From: Pontixanthobacter aquaemixtae
GTDB lineage: Bacteria > Pseudomonadota > Alphaproteobacteria > Sphingomonadales > Sphingomonadaceae
DNA: 64,000 nt
NCBI RefSeq assembly: GCF_009827395.1
Contig: NZ_WTYX01000001.1
Span: 1,847,833 to 1,911,832 of the forward strand
Direction of reading: 5' to 3'
Shown here: positions 17,404-26,692 of the stretch, piece after piece
Position numbering within the stretch: the stretch's first letter is position 1
Layout: the number at the start of each line of letters is the position of its first letter
Program-made: the position numbers and the translations under genes
The notes under the pieces: generated by a model
What the model was told of the DNA's origin: nothing
The model's input: the letters and a program-made list of their open reading frames with translations, nothing else
Databases searched by the model: none

Positions 17404-18019
17404 TATCGCGATCAACAAACGTCAGGGCGACTGCCAGATCGATGTGACGATCCGGTCAGACAGCAAGCTTGTTGCCATCACCGGCCCTTCCGGTGCGGGA
17501 AAAACCACCGCGCTTAACTGTATCGCCGGTTTGATCCGGCCCGATAGCGGGCACATCACCATCGGCGGGCGCTGCCTGTTTGATAGTGAAGAAAAGATCG
17601 ATTTGCCGCCGGAATCACGCGGCTGCGGCTATGTGTTTCAGGACAGCCGCTTGTTCCCGCACAAGACCGTGCTTGCGAACCTGAATTATGGCGCTGGGCG
17701 CGCTGGAACGCAGACTGCGCCACTTTCGCTTGAGGAAGCCGTGTCATTGCTGGGTCTGGCGCATCTTCTCGAGCGAAAGCCCGACACGCTTTCGGGAGGA
17801 GAAATACGGCGTGTGGCCATTGGCCGCGCGCTCTTGTCCGGCCCGCGCTTCCTGCTGTTGGACGAGCCGGCTTCATCGCTGGATCCAGAGCGCGCAGAGC
17901 AAATTATCAGCGCTATCGAAGCGCTGCGCGATCGCCATGCGATTCCGATAATCTATGTCAGCCATGACGCGGCCGAGGTTGCGCGCCTCACCGATTTCGT
18001 CGTTTCGACCGGCGGATGA
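17393..18019 (+). CDS. modC: Molybdate ABC transporter ATPase, short form
   Basis: 208 aa from the ATG at 17393; a GTG at 17381 would add four residues. Walker A (GPSGAGKTT), the Q-loop (YVFQDSRLFPH), the signature LSGGEIRRVAIGRALL, Walker B (FLLLDEP) and the switch His (YVSHD) are all present, with the ModC-like phrase GLIRPDSGHITIGG. Canonical ModC proteins are about 350 aa and end in a molybdate-binding TOBE domain; here the protein stops just after the ATPase domain, so any molybdate-dependent regulation through TOBE is absent. Confidence 0.93.
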   Translation: MSFDIAINKRQGDCQIDVTIRSDSKLVAITGPSGAGKTTALNCIAGLIRPDSGHITIGGRCLFDSEEKIDLPPESRGCGYVFQDSRLFPHKTVLANLNYGAGRAGTQTAPLSLEEAVSLLGLAHLLERKPDTLSGGEIRRVAIGRALLSGPRFLLLDEPASSLDPERAEQIISAIEALRDRHAIPIIYVSHDAAEVARLTDFVVSTGG

Positions 18020-18075
18020 AACAGTTTACACGCACACTATAGCCTTGGCTCTCACCGGCGTTTAGGTGACGCTGC

Positions 18076-19008
18076 ATGACCAAATCTTTCGTAAAACGCA
18101 GCGGCGCAGCAGCCGCACTTGTCACATTGTTTTCGGCGACGCCTGCCTTGGCCGAACTACCCGAACCAGTTCGCGCCATGATCGATGCCGCGATCGAAAC
18201 CGGTGATCCGGGCAAGGTCGCGACGGTTATTGAACTCGCCAAAGCCACCAACCCCGACGATGCAGAGGAGCTCGATGGAATGGCCGCCTCTTTCGATGCC
18301 GAACAGCAAGCAGCCGCCGCGGCAGAGGAAGCTGCCAAAGAAGCCAAGATCCGCAGCGCCGGCTTGTTCGACAATTGGTCGGGCGAAGGGCAGATCGGCG
18401 CTTTCCGGTCGACCGGAAACAGCAGCAACACCGGCGTCACCGCCGGTCTGAAGCTGGAGCGTAAGGGCATCGATTGGCGGCACAAATTTACCGCGCTCGC
18501 CGATTTCCAGCGCACCAATGGGGTGACCACCCGCGAGCAATTCCTGCTTGCCTATGAACCGAATTTCCAGCTCAATGATCGTCTGTTTGTCTACGGGCTC
18601 GGCCAGTATGAGCGCGACCGTTTTCAGGGCTTCTCCTCGCGGATATCGACATCGGGAGGCATCGGATATCGCGTGATCGATACCGACAACACCCAACTGT
18701 CAGTCAAGGCCGGCCCGGCCTATCGCAGAACCAGTTTCATCAACGGTGGTAAAACCAGCAACATCGCAGCACTTGCCGCGCTTGATTTCGATTGGCGTGT
18801 GGCCGAACGGATCAAGCTGACCCAGGATGCCAGCGCATTCATCCAGTCGGGCAACAGCACTTATCTGTCGACCACCGGCCTAGAGGCAGGTTTGGGTGGA
18901 GGTCTCTCTGCGCGGATATCTTATGCGGTTGAGCATGACACCAATCCGCCTGCCGGTGCGGTGCAAACCGATACGTTGTCGCGCTTTACGTTGATCTACG
19001 GCTTTTAA
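18076..19008 (+). CDS. DUF481-family (YdiY-like) outer-membrane protein
   Basis: 310 aa. The signal peptide ends ATPALAEL. After an Ala/Glu-rich helical stretch (residues 60-95, EEAAKEAK) comes the barrel part: GEGQIGAFRSTGNSSNTGV, repeated amphipathic strands and a terminal aromatic ending FTLIYGF. DUF481 proteins are salt-induced outer-membrane barrels of unknown job. The position after modC is probably incidental, since 56 bases separate them. Its stop overlaps by four bases the stop of the convergent DUF3142 gene. Confidence 0.82.
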   Translation: MTKSFVKRSGAAAALVTLFSATPALAELPEPVRAMIDAAIETGDPGKVATVIELAKATNPDDAEELDGMAASFDAEQQAAAAAEEAAKEAKIRSAGLFDNWSGEGQIGAFRSTGNSSNTGVTAGLKLERKGIDWRHKFTALADFQRTNGVTTREQFLLAYEPNFQLNDRLFVYGLGQYERDRFQGFSSRISTSGGIGYRVIDTDNTQLSVKAGPAYRRTSFINGGKTSNIAALAALDFDWRVAERIKLTQDASAFIQSGNSTYLSTTGLEAGLGGGLSARISYAVEHDTNPPAGAVQTDTLSRFTLIYGF

Positions 19009-19736
19009 CCGGCCTCTGCCGCGCCGCCACGCAGCAGAAAGACAACATAGCCCTTGAAATCCGGATCGCGCGCGAGCGATGATGGCGGTGTCCAATCGCC
19101 CCCTTCGACCAGTGCCACGCGATACGGCATACGCAGCCGCTGCGTATGGGCGAGGTAATCGGCATAATCGGGAATAGTGGTGGTGACCTGGTAGGTCTGG
19201 ATAACAATCTCATCCAGCGCCGCACGCATTGCCGCCAGATCCGCCTCTGACGCATTGGCGGGCCAGTCCATCAGGCCCGTCGCGGAGAGTTTGAGATCGC
19301 GGGGCAGCCGTGCGCGGATGTTGCTGAGAAATCCGGCATAGCCGCTCAGCCCCCCAGTGCTTGAATCGAAATCCACCTGAACGCCGGTCAATGTCCCCTG
19401 CGCATTCCAGCGCTGCGCCTGATCGAGCAGCTGCTCATAAGCGCCATCACCCCAATCGAGCCGTTCCGCGCGGACCACCAGCCATATCTCTTCCGCCTCT
19501 CCGGTTGGTACGCTGCGCCTAAGGGGGATGATCTGCGATGGATCGTTGCGCCGCAATTCGCCCCACAACAGATACACTGCCTTTGCCCGGTCCATTGCGG
19601 GCGGCGGTTTAACACCGGTCCAAAGATAGAATGCCGAATAGTCGCTGGCTGCCACGCGTTGCGGCGGGCCGTCTGACGGCTGCGAGCATGATGCAATCAG
19701 CAAAGCCGCCAGCAGCAGCGCCGCCCTACCAATAAT
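19005..19736 (-). CDS. DUF3142-domain lipoprotein, probably with an unusual AUU start
   Basis: About 243 aa. The body (SAFYLWTGVKPPPAM, VYLLWGELRR, GVQVDFDSS, KLSATGLMDWP) fits DUF3142, a barrel-like domain of unknown activity. A textbook lipoprotein signal, GRAALLLAALLIASC, sits at the N-terminus, but no ATG, GTG or TTG lies at a sensible place in frame. The best-placed codon is ATT at 19736, seven bases after AGGAG; the nearest in-frame ATG is about 80 bases upstream inside the neighbouring gene. The gene overlaps the end of the 715-aa gene, indicating coupling. Alternatives are the long ATG form or a sequence error. Confidence 0.7.
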   Translation of the reverse strand: MIGRAALLLAALLIASCSQPSDGPPQRVAASDYSAFYLWTGVKPPPAMDRAKAVYLLWGELRRNDPSQIIPLRRSVPTGEAEEIWLVVRAERLDWGDGAYEQLLDQAQRWNAQGTLTGVQVDFDSSTGGLSGYAGFLSNIRARLPRDLKLSATGLMDWPANASEADLAAMRAALDEIVIQTYQVTTTIPDYADYLAHTQRLRMPYRVALVEGGDWTPPSSLARDPDFKGYVVFLLRGGAAEAG

Positions 19737-21873
19737 ATTCGAGCTCCTGCGCCCATTTGGTGCTGCTGTAATCGCGTTTGAGCCGTTGGAACCAGGCCTT
19801 GCGCTGATCGACATTGACCGACTTGCCGCCACACGAATTGTTCTGGCTGGGCGCGTAACAGCGGATCGCGCGGTACAAGGCATAGGCACGATCATCGCGC
19901 GACGCACCCCGGTCTCCAATGATCGAGATATAGATATCATGCCGCGCGGTCGGATCGCCCGGATAGGCATCGCTGCTGCCAAGATAATATCGCGTGTCGC
20001 CTTCCGCGCGATACGCGTTTTGCCCAAAGTTGAAATCATCAAAGCCGTTCAGCCGGTAAAACTCGCCCAGGCAAATGCGTGCCTGAACCGACCGCCCATT
20101 GCGCGCCAATGTCCGCACAGTTTGCCCAAGCGCAGGGCACGCGTAACCGTCGCTAACCGGCCCTTGCGTGAACAATTTCAGCGGCGGAGTTTCGGTCTCG
20201 TAGATGCTCCACAAACTATCGTCCTGATCATCCGGATCGAACTGGGAGGCGAACTGCAAGTCATCGAGATATCCTGCATATTCGCCATGCTGGAGCTGCT
20301 TGAGCAAGACGGTGAACAGCGCAAAGCTGCGCACCGAAGCCGGTTGATCGTCAGCGCGCACTTGCGCTTTTAGAATATCGGGGCCCGCCGAAGAGCCGAG
20401 CAAGATCCGGCGTATATAGGGATCGGTTATCGGCGAATTGGCTGCAAAGGCTTTGCCCAAAGTGCCGTTGGTTTCATAGACCCGCGCCAATGCTAGTTCG
20501 ATCGACGGGCGCTGGTACATGCCATCTGCGCCCTTGATCAGATCGAGCCAAAAGCCTTCTTCATTGCGGTCTTTGAGCGCGTGCAACGCCAAGCCGCGTA
20601 AATATTGCCTGCTGAAATCAAGCGGCGTGTAGCTTTTCGCACGGGCGGCATCGGGAACCAGCTGCAAAACCGCGCGAGGATTGTCGGCAATATAGAATGC
20701 ATGCGAAGCCTTGAGGAACGAATAAAGATCGGGATGGCCGGCAAAGGCATCTGCCTGGGCCTCCAGCTCTTCGGCTTTCAACACATCATCGTTGCTCATT
20801 TCCGCGTTTGGCCATTTGCGCATCCGCATCAGATTGTGCGTCGCGAGCAGCAAAGCATTGGATTGATCAACCGCCGGTTCGGTTTCCTCGTAAGTGATCA
20901 GATATTTGTCATCCAGCTCTTGCACCAAATCGGCGGTGCCATTGGTGACTTCATCGGTTGCAGCGATCATGCCGGCATAGGTTTGGCCGAGCCGTTTCCG
21001 GTCGCCTTGCAGCCACAGCGCCTTGCGGATCAGTCCTTTCGCAGAACCGGCGTAGCGCCCCAGCGGATATTGCGACAGATAGTCGCGAAAGCCCTGTTCC
21101 GCGCGAGCCGCCACATCTGTCGGGGCTTTGGATAGGTCGATACTGCCCCAGCGCCCGACACTGCCATCGATCGCTTCATTAAGCGCGGTCCGCGCGACCA
21201 TATAGCGCGCCGTTTCCTTGACCCAATCATTGGCCGCATTGTCAGCCAGGTCTTGGTAAATGCCCGAAGCGCGATCCCATTGGTCGAGGTAAAAGCTGCC
21301 CGAACCTTCCAGATAGGACAGGAAGGCACGCTCGCTGCGCGATGCGCGGCCCAATTCGCTGTCCCACGGAAAGTACTCGCCAGTCGCAACTTGCGGCAAT
21401 TGCGGGGCGCGGCCCTCACATGCGCCGGAAAGCCGCTTTCGTGCATTCTGCAGAAAGCCGCGGCGCTCCGATCCGATTGAACTATCCCGGCCGATCGCCG
21501 CGCGGAATTGCTCCGCCCCGCTTTCGACAGTCTGGCAGCGTGTGCCGAACATATCTGCCCAGCGCTCCTCGACAGGGGCCGGTAGCCAGGCCTGCCGCAG
21601 TTCTGGCCATTTGAAGAAATTACGGCCCTCGACAGCGGCGTATCCATCGCTCGGATAGGCACGCCCCGCACCATTTCCACCGACCTTGTCCTGGAGCAGC
21701 AGGAACAGGTTTACGCGCGTGTCATTGCCCGGACCAATGGCAATCTGGCTGCCGCAATTGGGATGCGGGTTATCGGGGCGGTATTCCGGCGAACAATATG
21801 CGCCGCCAGCAACGGTCGGGCTCGCCCAAAGAGCGCTGACCATTGCACCAAATACCAATACCGATTTCTTCAT
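19726..21873 (-). CDS. Exported 715-aa protein of unknown function, helical-repeat-like
   Basis: Started at the ATG at 21873 behind GGGAGGG. The signal peptide ends SPTVAGG. The mature protein is mostly alpha-helical with many Leu/Ala/Tyr positions, such as FRDYLSQYPLGRYAGSAKG and SNALLLATHNLMRMRKW, suggestive of TPR-like solenoid repeats. Several Cys (in YCSPEYRP and RCQTVESG) imply disulfides in the periplasm. Its last bases overlap the DUF3142 lipoprotein gene, and I infer that the two act together at the outer membrane. No enzymatic motif is visible. Confidence 0.75.
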   Translation of the reverse strand: MKKSVLVFGAMVSALWASPTVAGGAYCSPEYRPDNPHPNCGSQIAIGPGNDTRVNLFLLLQDKVGGNGAGRAYPSDGYAAVEGRNFFKWPELRQAWLPAPVEERWADMFGTRCQTVESGAEQFRAAIGRDSSIGSERRGFLQNARKRLSGACEGRAPQLPQVATGEYFPWDSELGRASRSERAFLSYLEGSGSFYLDQWDRASGIYQDLADNAANDWVKETARYMVARTALNEAIDGSVGRWGSIDLSKAPTDVAARAEQGFRDYLSQYPLGRYAGSAKGLIRKALWLQGDRKRLGQTYAGMIAATDEVTNGTADLVQELDDKYLITYEETEPAVDQSNALLLATHNLMRMRKWPNAEMSNDDVLKAEELEAQADAFAGHPDLYSFLKASHAFYIADNPRAVLQLVPDAARAKSYTPLDFSRQYLRGLALHALKDRNEEGFWLDLIKGADGMYQRPSIELALARVYETNGTLGKAFAANSPITDPYIRRILLGSSAGPDILKAQVRADDQPASVRSFALFTVLLKQLQHGEYAGYLDDLQFASQFDPDDQDDSLWSIYETETPPLKLFTQGPVSDGYACPALGQTVRTLARNGRSVQARICLGEFYRLNGFDDFNFGQNAYRAEGDTRYYLGSSDAYPGDPTARHDIYISIIGDRGASRDDRAYALYRAIRCYAPSQNNSCGGKSVNVDQRKAWFQRLKRDYSSTKWAQELEYYW

Positions 21874-21949
21874 GTCGTATTCCCTCCCGCAATGACCCTC
21901 GGCAGGGTTGTGTCATATCAAAGCTGAATTTGGCAAGAACGGAACGCGG

Positions 21950-22639
21950 TCACGCTCTCGCAAACCAAATAGTATGGCGCGGGCCCTTATTGTTGGGGCG
22001 CGCGCGGACTTCGCGGACTTCGACATCGAAGCCGTTTTTCTCCAGCCGCCGGGTGAAGCGCGGATCCTTGGCGGCGGACCAAATCGACAACACTCCGCCC
22101 GGAGCCAGAGCCTCGCGATTTTGGCGCAAACCGCGCGGCGAATAGAGCTTGTCATTCTCCGCCCGGACCAAGCCATCGGGGCCATTATCGACATCGAGCA
22201 GAATAGCATCGAATTGCGCACGCATACCGTCGGCTGCCTCACCGATCGGATCGGCAACATCGGTGATTTCCAGCATAAGGCGCGGGTCGGACAGACAATC
22301 ACCCGTGTGATGCGCCATCGGCCCTTTTGCCCATTCGATAATCTTAGGCACCAGTTCTGCCACCACAATCCGCGCATCGGGGCCCAAACGCGCAAGCGCT
22401 GCACGCAGGGTAAAGCCCATCCCGTATCCGCCGATCAGCATATTGGGGCCTGTGCTAACCGCCTCGGCACTCAAGCGGTCGATGGTCAGCTCGGCCAGCT
22501 GCTCTTCGGAATATTGCATCCGGGTGGACATCAACTCGTTGCGCTCAAGCGTGATCATATGATCGCGGCCATGCGCAATCAGTTCCAGCGTCGCGCCGTC
22601 CGGGACTTCGGCAGTATCGATCAATTTGCGTTCAAGCAT
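21950..22639 (-). CDS. Spermidine-synthase-like SAM-fold protein
   Basis: 229 aa. The nucleotide/SAM pocket is seen in MLIGGYGMGFTLRAAL, then the acidic ribose-binding strand (ARIVVAELVP), and FDAILLDVDNGPDGL resembles the SpeE D-x-D-N-G-P motif. The N-terminal beta-domain of full spermidine synthases is reduced. Proteins like this are often annotated spermidine synthase but may methylate or aminopropylate other molecules. It is monocistronic between the 715-aa gene and pnp. Confidence 0.78.
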   Translation of the reverse strand: MLERKLIDTAEVPDGATLELIAHGRDHMITLERNELMSTRMQYSEEQLAELTIDRLSAEAVSTGPNMLIGGYGMGFTLRAALARLGPDARIVVAELVPKIIEWAKGPMAHHTGDCLSDPRLMLEITDVADPIGEAADGMRAQFDAILLDVDNGPDGLVRAENDKLYSPRGLRQNREALAPGGVLSIWSAAKDPRFTRRLEKNGFDVEVREVRARPNNKGPRHTIWFARA

Positions 22640-22667
22640 GGACAGCCTCTGCCTGTCGGACGCGCAA

Positions 22668-22702
22668 AAGAAAAGGGGCCACGATTGCTCGCAGCCCCTT
22701 TC
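22668..22702 (-). terminator. Rho-independent terminator of the rpsO-pnp transcript
   Basis: On the minus strand AAAGGGGC (22694-22701) pairs with GCCCCTTTT (22671-22679), followed by CTTTTGC. It lies about 20 bases past the pnp stop. Confidence 0.8.
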
Positions 22703-22721
22703 CGTTATTTTGAAGTGACGA

Positions 22722-25025
22722 TTAGTCCTTCAGGAAGTCCGGAACGTGGGCTTCGCCACCGTCAGAACCGCCCCCAGAGCCGCCTTTGTCACCGCCACCG
22801 TCGCGGCGTGGTCCGCGATCACCACCGCGACCACGGCCACCGCCGCCGCCACGTGGACGACGATCTCCGCCACCGCGTGGTTTGTTCTCGCGTGGAGGAC
22901 GTGTGTCTTCCAGCTCTTCACCGGTTTCCTGGTCAACAACGCGCATCGACAGGCGGACTTTGCCGCGCTGGTCGATTTCGAGGACTTTGACTTTGACTTC
23001 CTGGCCTTCGCTCAGTTCGTCAGAGACTTTCTCGACACGCTCGTTCTTGATCTCGGAAACGTGAACCAAGCCGTCCTTGCCGCCCATGAAGTTCACGAAC
23101 GCACCGAAATCGACGAGGTTGACGACCTTACCGTTGTAGATTTTGCCGACTTCGGCTTCTTCCACAATGCCTTCGATCCACGCCTTGGCAGCCGCGATCT
23201 CGTCTGCATTCGAAGACGAGATTTTGATCGTGCCTTCATCGTCGATATCAACTTTGGCGCCAGTCTCAGCAACGATTTCGCGGATTACTTTACCGCCGGT
23301 ACCGATAACGTCGCGGATCTTCGATTTGTCGATCTGCATCGTTTCGATACGCGGAGCGTGCTTGCTGACTTCTCCGCGCGAGGAGCCGAGGGCTTCGCCC
23401 ATCTTGCCAAGGATATGCGTACGGCCGGCTTTCGCCTGCTCGAGCGCCTTGGTCATGATTTCCTGCGTGATGCCGGCAACCTTGATGTCCATCTGGAGGC
23501 TGGTGATGCCTTCTTCCGAACCGGCAACCTTGAAGTCCATGTCGCCGAGGTGATCTTCATCACCCAGAATGTCGGACAGAACCGCGAACTCTTCACCCTC
23601 AAGGATCAGACCCATCGCGATGCCCGAAACCGGACGCTTGAGCGGAACGCCCGCATCCATCATCGACAGCGCACCGCCGCAGACAGTCGCCATCGAAGAC
23701 GAGCCATTGGACTCAGTGATGTCGGACAGAACGCGAATGGTGTATGGGAAGTCTTCTACCGTTGGCAGAACCGGGCGGAGCGCGCGGAATGCGAGCTTGC
23801 CGTGGCCGGTTTCCCGGCGGCTGGTGAAGCCGAAACGGCCCACTTCGCCGACCGAGTATGGCGGGAAGTTATAGTGCAGCATGAAGTTGCTGTAGCTCAG
23901 CCCTTCCAAGCCATCGATCATTTGCTCGGCATCTTTGGTGCCCAGCGTGGTGGTGCAGATCGCCTGCGTTTCACCGCGAGTGAACAGCGCCGAACCGTGT
24001 GTACGTGGCAGCAAGCCGACCATAGCTTCGATCGGGCGAACTTCGTCGAGCTTACGCCCGTCGATACGTGTGCCGTCTTTGATGATCGAGCCGCGAACGA
24101 TGTCGCTTTCCAGCTTTTTCACCAGTTTCAGGCGGCCCATATATTCAGCCGGGTCGCTTTCAGCCAGATCGGCATAGTGATCGCGGGCCTTTTCACGGGC
24201 AGCGTTCACAGCGTCCTGACGGGCCGATTTGTCGGTGATCTTGTAGGCTGCTGCGATATCGTCACCGATAACGCCGCGCAGTTCTTCGAGAGTGGCTGAC
24301 TTGTCTTCAACCTTGTCGAGCTCCCAAGGATCTTTCGCAGCCTGTTCGGCCAGATCGATGATCGCGCCGATAACTTTACGGCTTTCCTCGTGAGCGAACA
24401 TCACTGCGCCAAGCATTTCTTCCTCGGACAGTTCCTTCGCTTCGGATTCGACCATCATCACGGCGTCTTGCGTTGCAGCGACCACGAGATCGAGACGGCC
24501 ATCGTCGCCCAGCGCGTCTGCGACGGTCGGGTTGAGGATGTATTCGCCATCATTGCTGAAGCCGACGCGTGCTGCGCCGATTGGACCCATGAAGGGCAGA
24601 CCGCTGATGGTCAGAGCAGCCGAAGCCGCGATCATCGCAACGATATCGGGCTCGGTTTCACCGTCGTACGACAGAACCTGAGCGATAACGTTGATCTCGT
24701 TGTAGAACCCCTCCGGGAACAGCGGGCGACACGGACGGTCGATCAGGCGGCTGGTCAGCGTTTCTTTTTCCGTCGCGCGGCCTTCACGTTTGAAGAAGCC
24801 ACCCGGAATGCGGCCAGCAGCCGAGAATTTTTCCTGATAATGGACAGTCAGCGGGAAGAAGTCCTGGCCTTCCTTGACCGATTTGGCGGCGGTCACGGCG
24901 CACAGCACCACGGTTTCGCCATAGGTGGCCAGAACGGCGCCGTCTGCCTGACGGGCAATCTGACCGGTTTCGAGAGTGAGGGTTTTTCCGCCCCATTCAA
25001 TCGATACGGTTTTCTTGTCGAACAT
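22722..25025 (-). CDS. pnp: Polyribonucleotide nucleotidyltransferase (PNPase)
   Basis: 767 aa. Two RNase PH domains (about 10-140 and 310-545) flank an all-helical linker. A KH domain (residues about 555-615, [20 protein letters not shown]) and an S1 domain (about 620-690, [15 protein letters not shown]) follow. The C-terminus is a Gly/Arg-rich tail with repeated RGG-like units (residues about 705-745) ending VPDFLKD. PNPase degrades mRNA from the 3' end and is the core of the alphaproteobacterial RNA degradosome. It is downstream of rpsO as in most bacteria, separated by a stem-loop. Confidence 0.98.
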   Translation of the reverse strand: MFDKKTVSIEWGGKTLTLETGQIARQADGAVLATYGETVVLCAVTAAKSVKEGQDFFPLTVHYQEKFSAAGRIPGGFFKREGRATEKETLTSRLIDRPCRPLFPEGFYNEINVIAQVLSYDGETEPDIVAMIAASAALTISGLPFMGPIGAARVGFSNDGEYILNPTVADALGDDGRLDLVVAATQDAVMMVESEAKELSEEEMLGAVMFAHEESRKVIGAIIDLAEQAAKDPWELDKVEDKSATLEELRGVIGDDIAAAYKITDKSARQDAVNAAREKARDHYADLAESDPAEYMGRLKLVKKLESDIVRGSIIKDGTRIDGRKLDEVRPIEAMVGLLPRTHGSALFTRGETQAICTTTLGTKDAEQMIDGLEGLSYSNFMLHYNFPPYSVGEVGRFGFTSRRETGHGKLAFRALRPVLPTVEDFPYTIRVLSDITESNGSSSMATVCGGALSMMDAGVPLKRPVSGIAMGLILEGEEFAVLSDILGDEDHLGDMDFKVAGSEEGITSLQMDIKVAGITQEIMTKALEQAKAGRTHILGKMGEALGSSRGEVSKHAPRIETMQIDKSKIRDVIGTGGKVIREIVAETGAKVDIDDEGTIKISSSNADEIAAAKAWIEGIVEEAEVGKIYNGKVVNLVDFGAFVNFMGGKDGLVHVSEIKNERVEKVSDELSEGQEVKVKVLEIDQRGKVRLSMRVVDQETGEELEDTRPPRENKPRGGGDRRPRGGGGGRGRGGDRGPRRDGGGDKGGSGGGSDGGEAHVPDFLKD

Positions 25026-25164
25026 GTATTTTCCTTATGATCCCGCCAGCCACATTGCTGCGCGGGGCCTTCTATTTCCGGGAGAACCGGCCCGGGCCGG
25101 TGTGGAGCATCTTTGGCTCCGAGAGGCTCTGCCACCGAATTGTGACAGTTGCCTGATAGTGAAA

Positions 25165-25188
25165 GGGCGGCCCCTCGCAGAGCCGCCC
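25165..25188 (-). terminator. Stem-loop between rpsO and pnp
   Basis: GGGCGGC (25165-25171) pairs with GCCGCCC (25182-25188), followed on the minus strand by TTTC. It lies just after the rpsO stop and probably acts as a partial terminator or RNase processing site, as known for the rpsO-pnp junction in other bacteria. Confidence 0.65.
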
Positions 25189-25197
25189 CGAAAACTC

Positions 25198-25467
25198 TTA
25201 TTTACGCAGACCCAGTTTCTGGATCAGCTCGTTATAGCGCGCCACGTCGATCTTCTTGAGATAGGCGAGCAGGCTACGGCGTTTGTTGACCATAGTAAGC
25301 AGGCCGCGACGCGAATGGTTATCCTTGTGGTTGGCCTTGAAGTGGTCGGTCAGATTGCGAATGCGGGTCGTCAGGATGGCAACCTGCACTTCCGGCGAAC
25401 CTGTGTCGCCTTCAGCAGTTGCATATTCCTTGATTACGTCCTGCTTTTCTTTCGCACTGATAGTCAT
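25198..25467 (-). CDS. rpsO: Ribosomal protein S15
   Basis: 89 aa, the standard length. The conserved stretch [19 protein letters not shown], then [16 protein letters not shown] and [10 protein letters not shown], is diagnostic. S15 binds 16S rRNA helices 20-22 as an early assembly protein. The gene follows truB after only six bases, so truB-rpsO-pnp is one transcript. Confidence 0.99.
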   Translation of the reverse strand: MTISAKEKQDVIKEYATAEGDTGSPEVQVAILTTRIRNLTDHFKANHKDNHSRRGLLTMVNKRRSLLAYLKKIDVARYNELIQKLGLRK

Positions 25468-25473
25468 AGTCTT

Positions 25474-26562
25474 TTACTCCGCGACATCGTGAAGATTGAA
25501 CCCCCGGACGACTTTCGCCGAACCACCTACAAGCTCCACCAATGCAACCGGAATATTCCGGAGCATGGCACAATAGAGCCCGTCTGCTTGGGGCTGCCCT
25601 GTCAAGACGCGGCCCTGGCGGACCGCTGCTGCCTGTTCGGACGTGAGATCAAGAGCCGGGATGTCGTCCAGCCCTGCCTCCAAAGGCAGTATTACGTCTT
25701 CAAGTGGCGCGCCCTTACCGACTTCGTTCAATTTGTCCAGCGGAATCGCCTGTTTTTCGAGGAAGGGCCCGGCCTTTGTCCGCCTTAGATAGGTAACATG
25801 CCCGACCGTTCCAAGTGCCCGCGCAATATCCCGCGCCAGAGAGCGGATATAGGTGCCCTTGCTGACATGCGCCGTGAGCGTGATCGCGTCGGCGAGTTCG
25901 AGAGGTGCGCCGGGGTCATATGGATCAGGGCGGCCCGTAGTGGTTTGGAAGGTGCTCACCAATTCCTCCCCCACCGGGGGAGGGGGACCATCCGCAGGAT
26001 GGTGGAGGGGCACGGTCCGCTGGTCCGAAGGTGCCCCTCCACCAGCTTCGCTGGTCCCCCTCCCCGTTCCGGGGAGGAACAGGCTATGGATGGTCACCCG
26101 CCGCGTCTTCAGTTCCACTTCCTCACCGGCGCGCGCCAGATCATATGACCGCTTGCCATCCACTTTCAGCGCCGAATATTTTGGCGGAACCTGATCAATT
26201 TCCCCGGTAAAATGTTCGAGTATCGCCGCGATCGCAGCCATAGGCCGGCGTTGGTTGCTGGATTGGACAACCGCCCCCTCGCTGTCGAGCGTGTCGGTTT
26301 CTTCGCCAAACTGGATTGTGAACTCGTAAATCTTGCTCGCATCGAGCATGCGCCCCGCCAGCTTGGTTGCCTCACCCAAGGCGATCGGCAGCACGCCCTC
26401 CGCCAGCGGATCCAGCGTTCCGCCATGGCCGACTTTGGTCTTGGCATAGCCACCTTCACGCAGATTGCGCTTCACCGCCGCGACGGCTTGTGTCGATCCC
26501 AGCTCGCGCGGCTTGTCGAGAATGATCCAGCCATTGGGGGCGGGCAGCTTGGTTTCGCTCAT
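25474..26562 (-). CDS. truB: tRNA pseudouridine-55 synthase with a repeat-derived insertion
   Basis: 362 aa, about 45-50 longer than usual. The catalytic Asp is in KVGHGGTLDPLAEGVLP; the following VPPKYSALKVDGKRSYDLA and VSKGTYIRSLARDIARALG are conserved TruB blocks. The extra length is at about residues 158-205, between the conserved segment TRRVTIHSL and LADAITLTAHVSKG. It coincides with a palindromic DNA element (25964-26078) read in frame as a Gly/Pro-rich loop. TruB modifies U55 in the T-loop of tRNAs. It heads the truB-rpsO-pnp unit; the insertion is in a surface beta-hairpin, so activity could survive. Confidence 0.95.
   Translation of the reverse strand: MSETKLPAPNGWIILDKPRELGSTQAVAAVKRNLREGGYAKTKVGHGGTLDPLAEGVLPIALGEATKLAGRMLDASKIYEFTIQFGEETDTLDSEGAVVQSSNQRRPMAAIAAILEHFTGEIDQVPPKYSALKVDGKRSYDLARAGEEVELKTRRVTIHSLFLPGTGRGTSEAGGGAPSDQRTVPLHHPADGPPPPVGEELVSTFQTTTGRPDPYDPGAPLELADAITLTAHVSKGTYIRSLARDIARALGTVGHVTYLRRTKAGPFLEKQAIPLDKLNEVGKGAPLEDVILPLEAGLDDIPALDLTSEQAAAVRQGRVLTGQPQADGLYCAMLRNIPVALVELVGGSAKVVRGFNLHDVAE
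25964..26078. repeat. Palindromic repeat element inserted in truB
   Basis: Two inverted copies of about 49 bases, 25964-26013 and 26031-26078, face each other across 17 bases. They share TCCTCCCC, GGGGAGGGGGACCA and TGGTGGAGGGGCAC with few mismatches. Each arm is itself partly palindromic. The form is that of dispersed intergenic palindromic elements; here it lies inside an open reading frame. Confidence 0.85.
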
Positions 26563-26692
26563 CGCGCCGCGCTAGGCTGTATTGGGCGCACTCTCAAGCC
26601 GAAGCTGCGGGCACGCGTAAGTGCGGCAAACTATTTTCCGGCGCGGCATTGAAGGAACACGGAATTCGGCTACCGCTATCCATGCCGGACCA

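Noticed and set aside
22746..24299. A 517-codon open frame on the plus strand across pnp
   Set aside because: It is antisense to the certain pnp gene; long antisense frames are common in high-G+C coding DNA. Composition is unlike a normal protein and no motif is seen.
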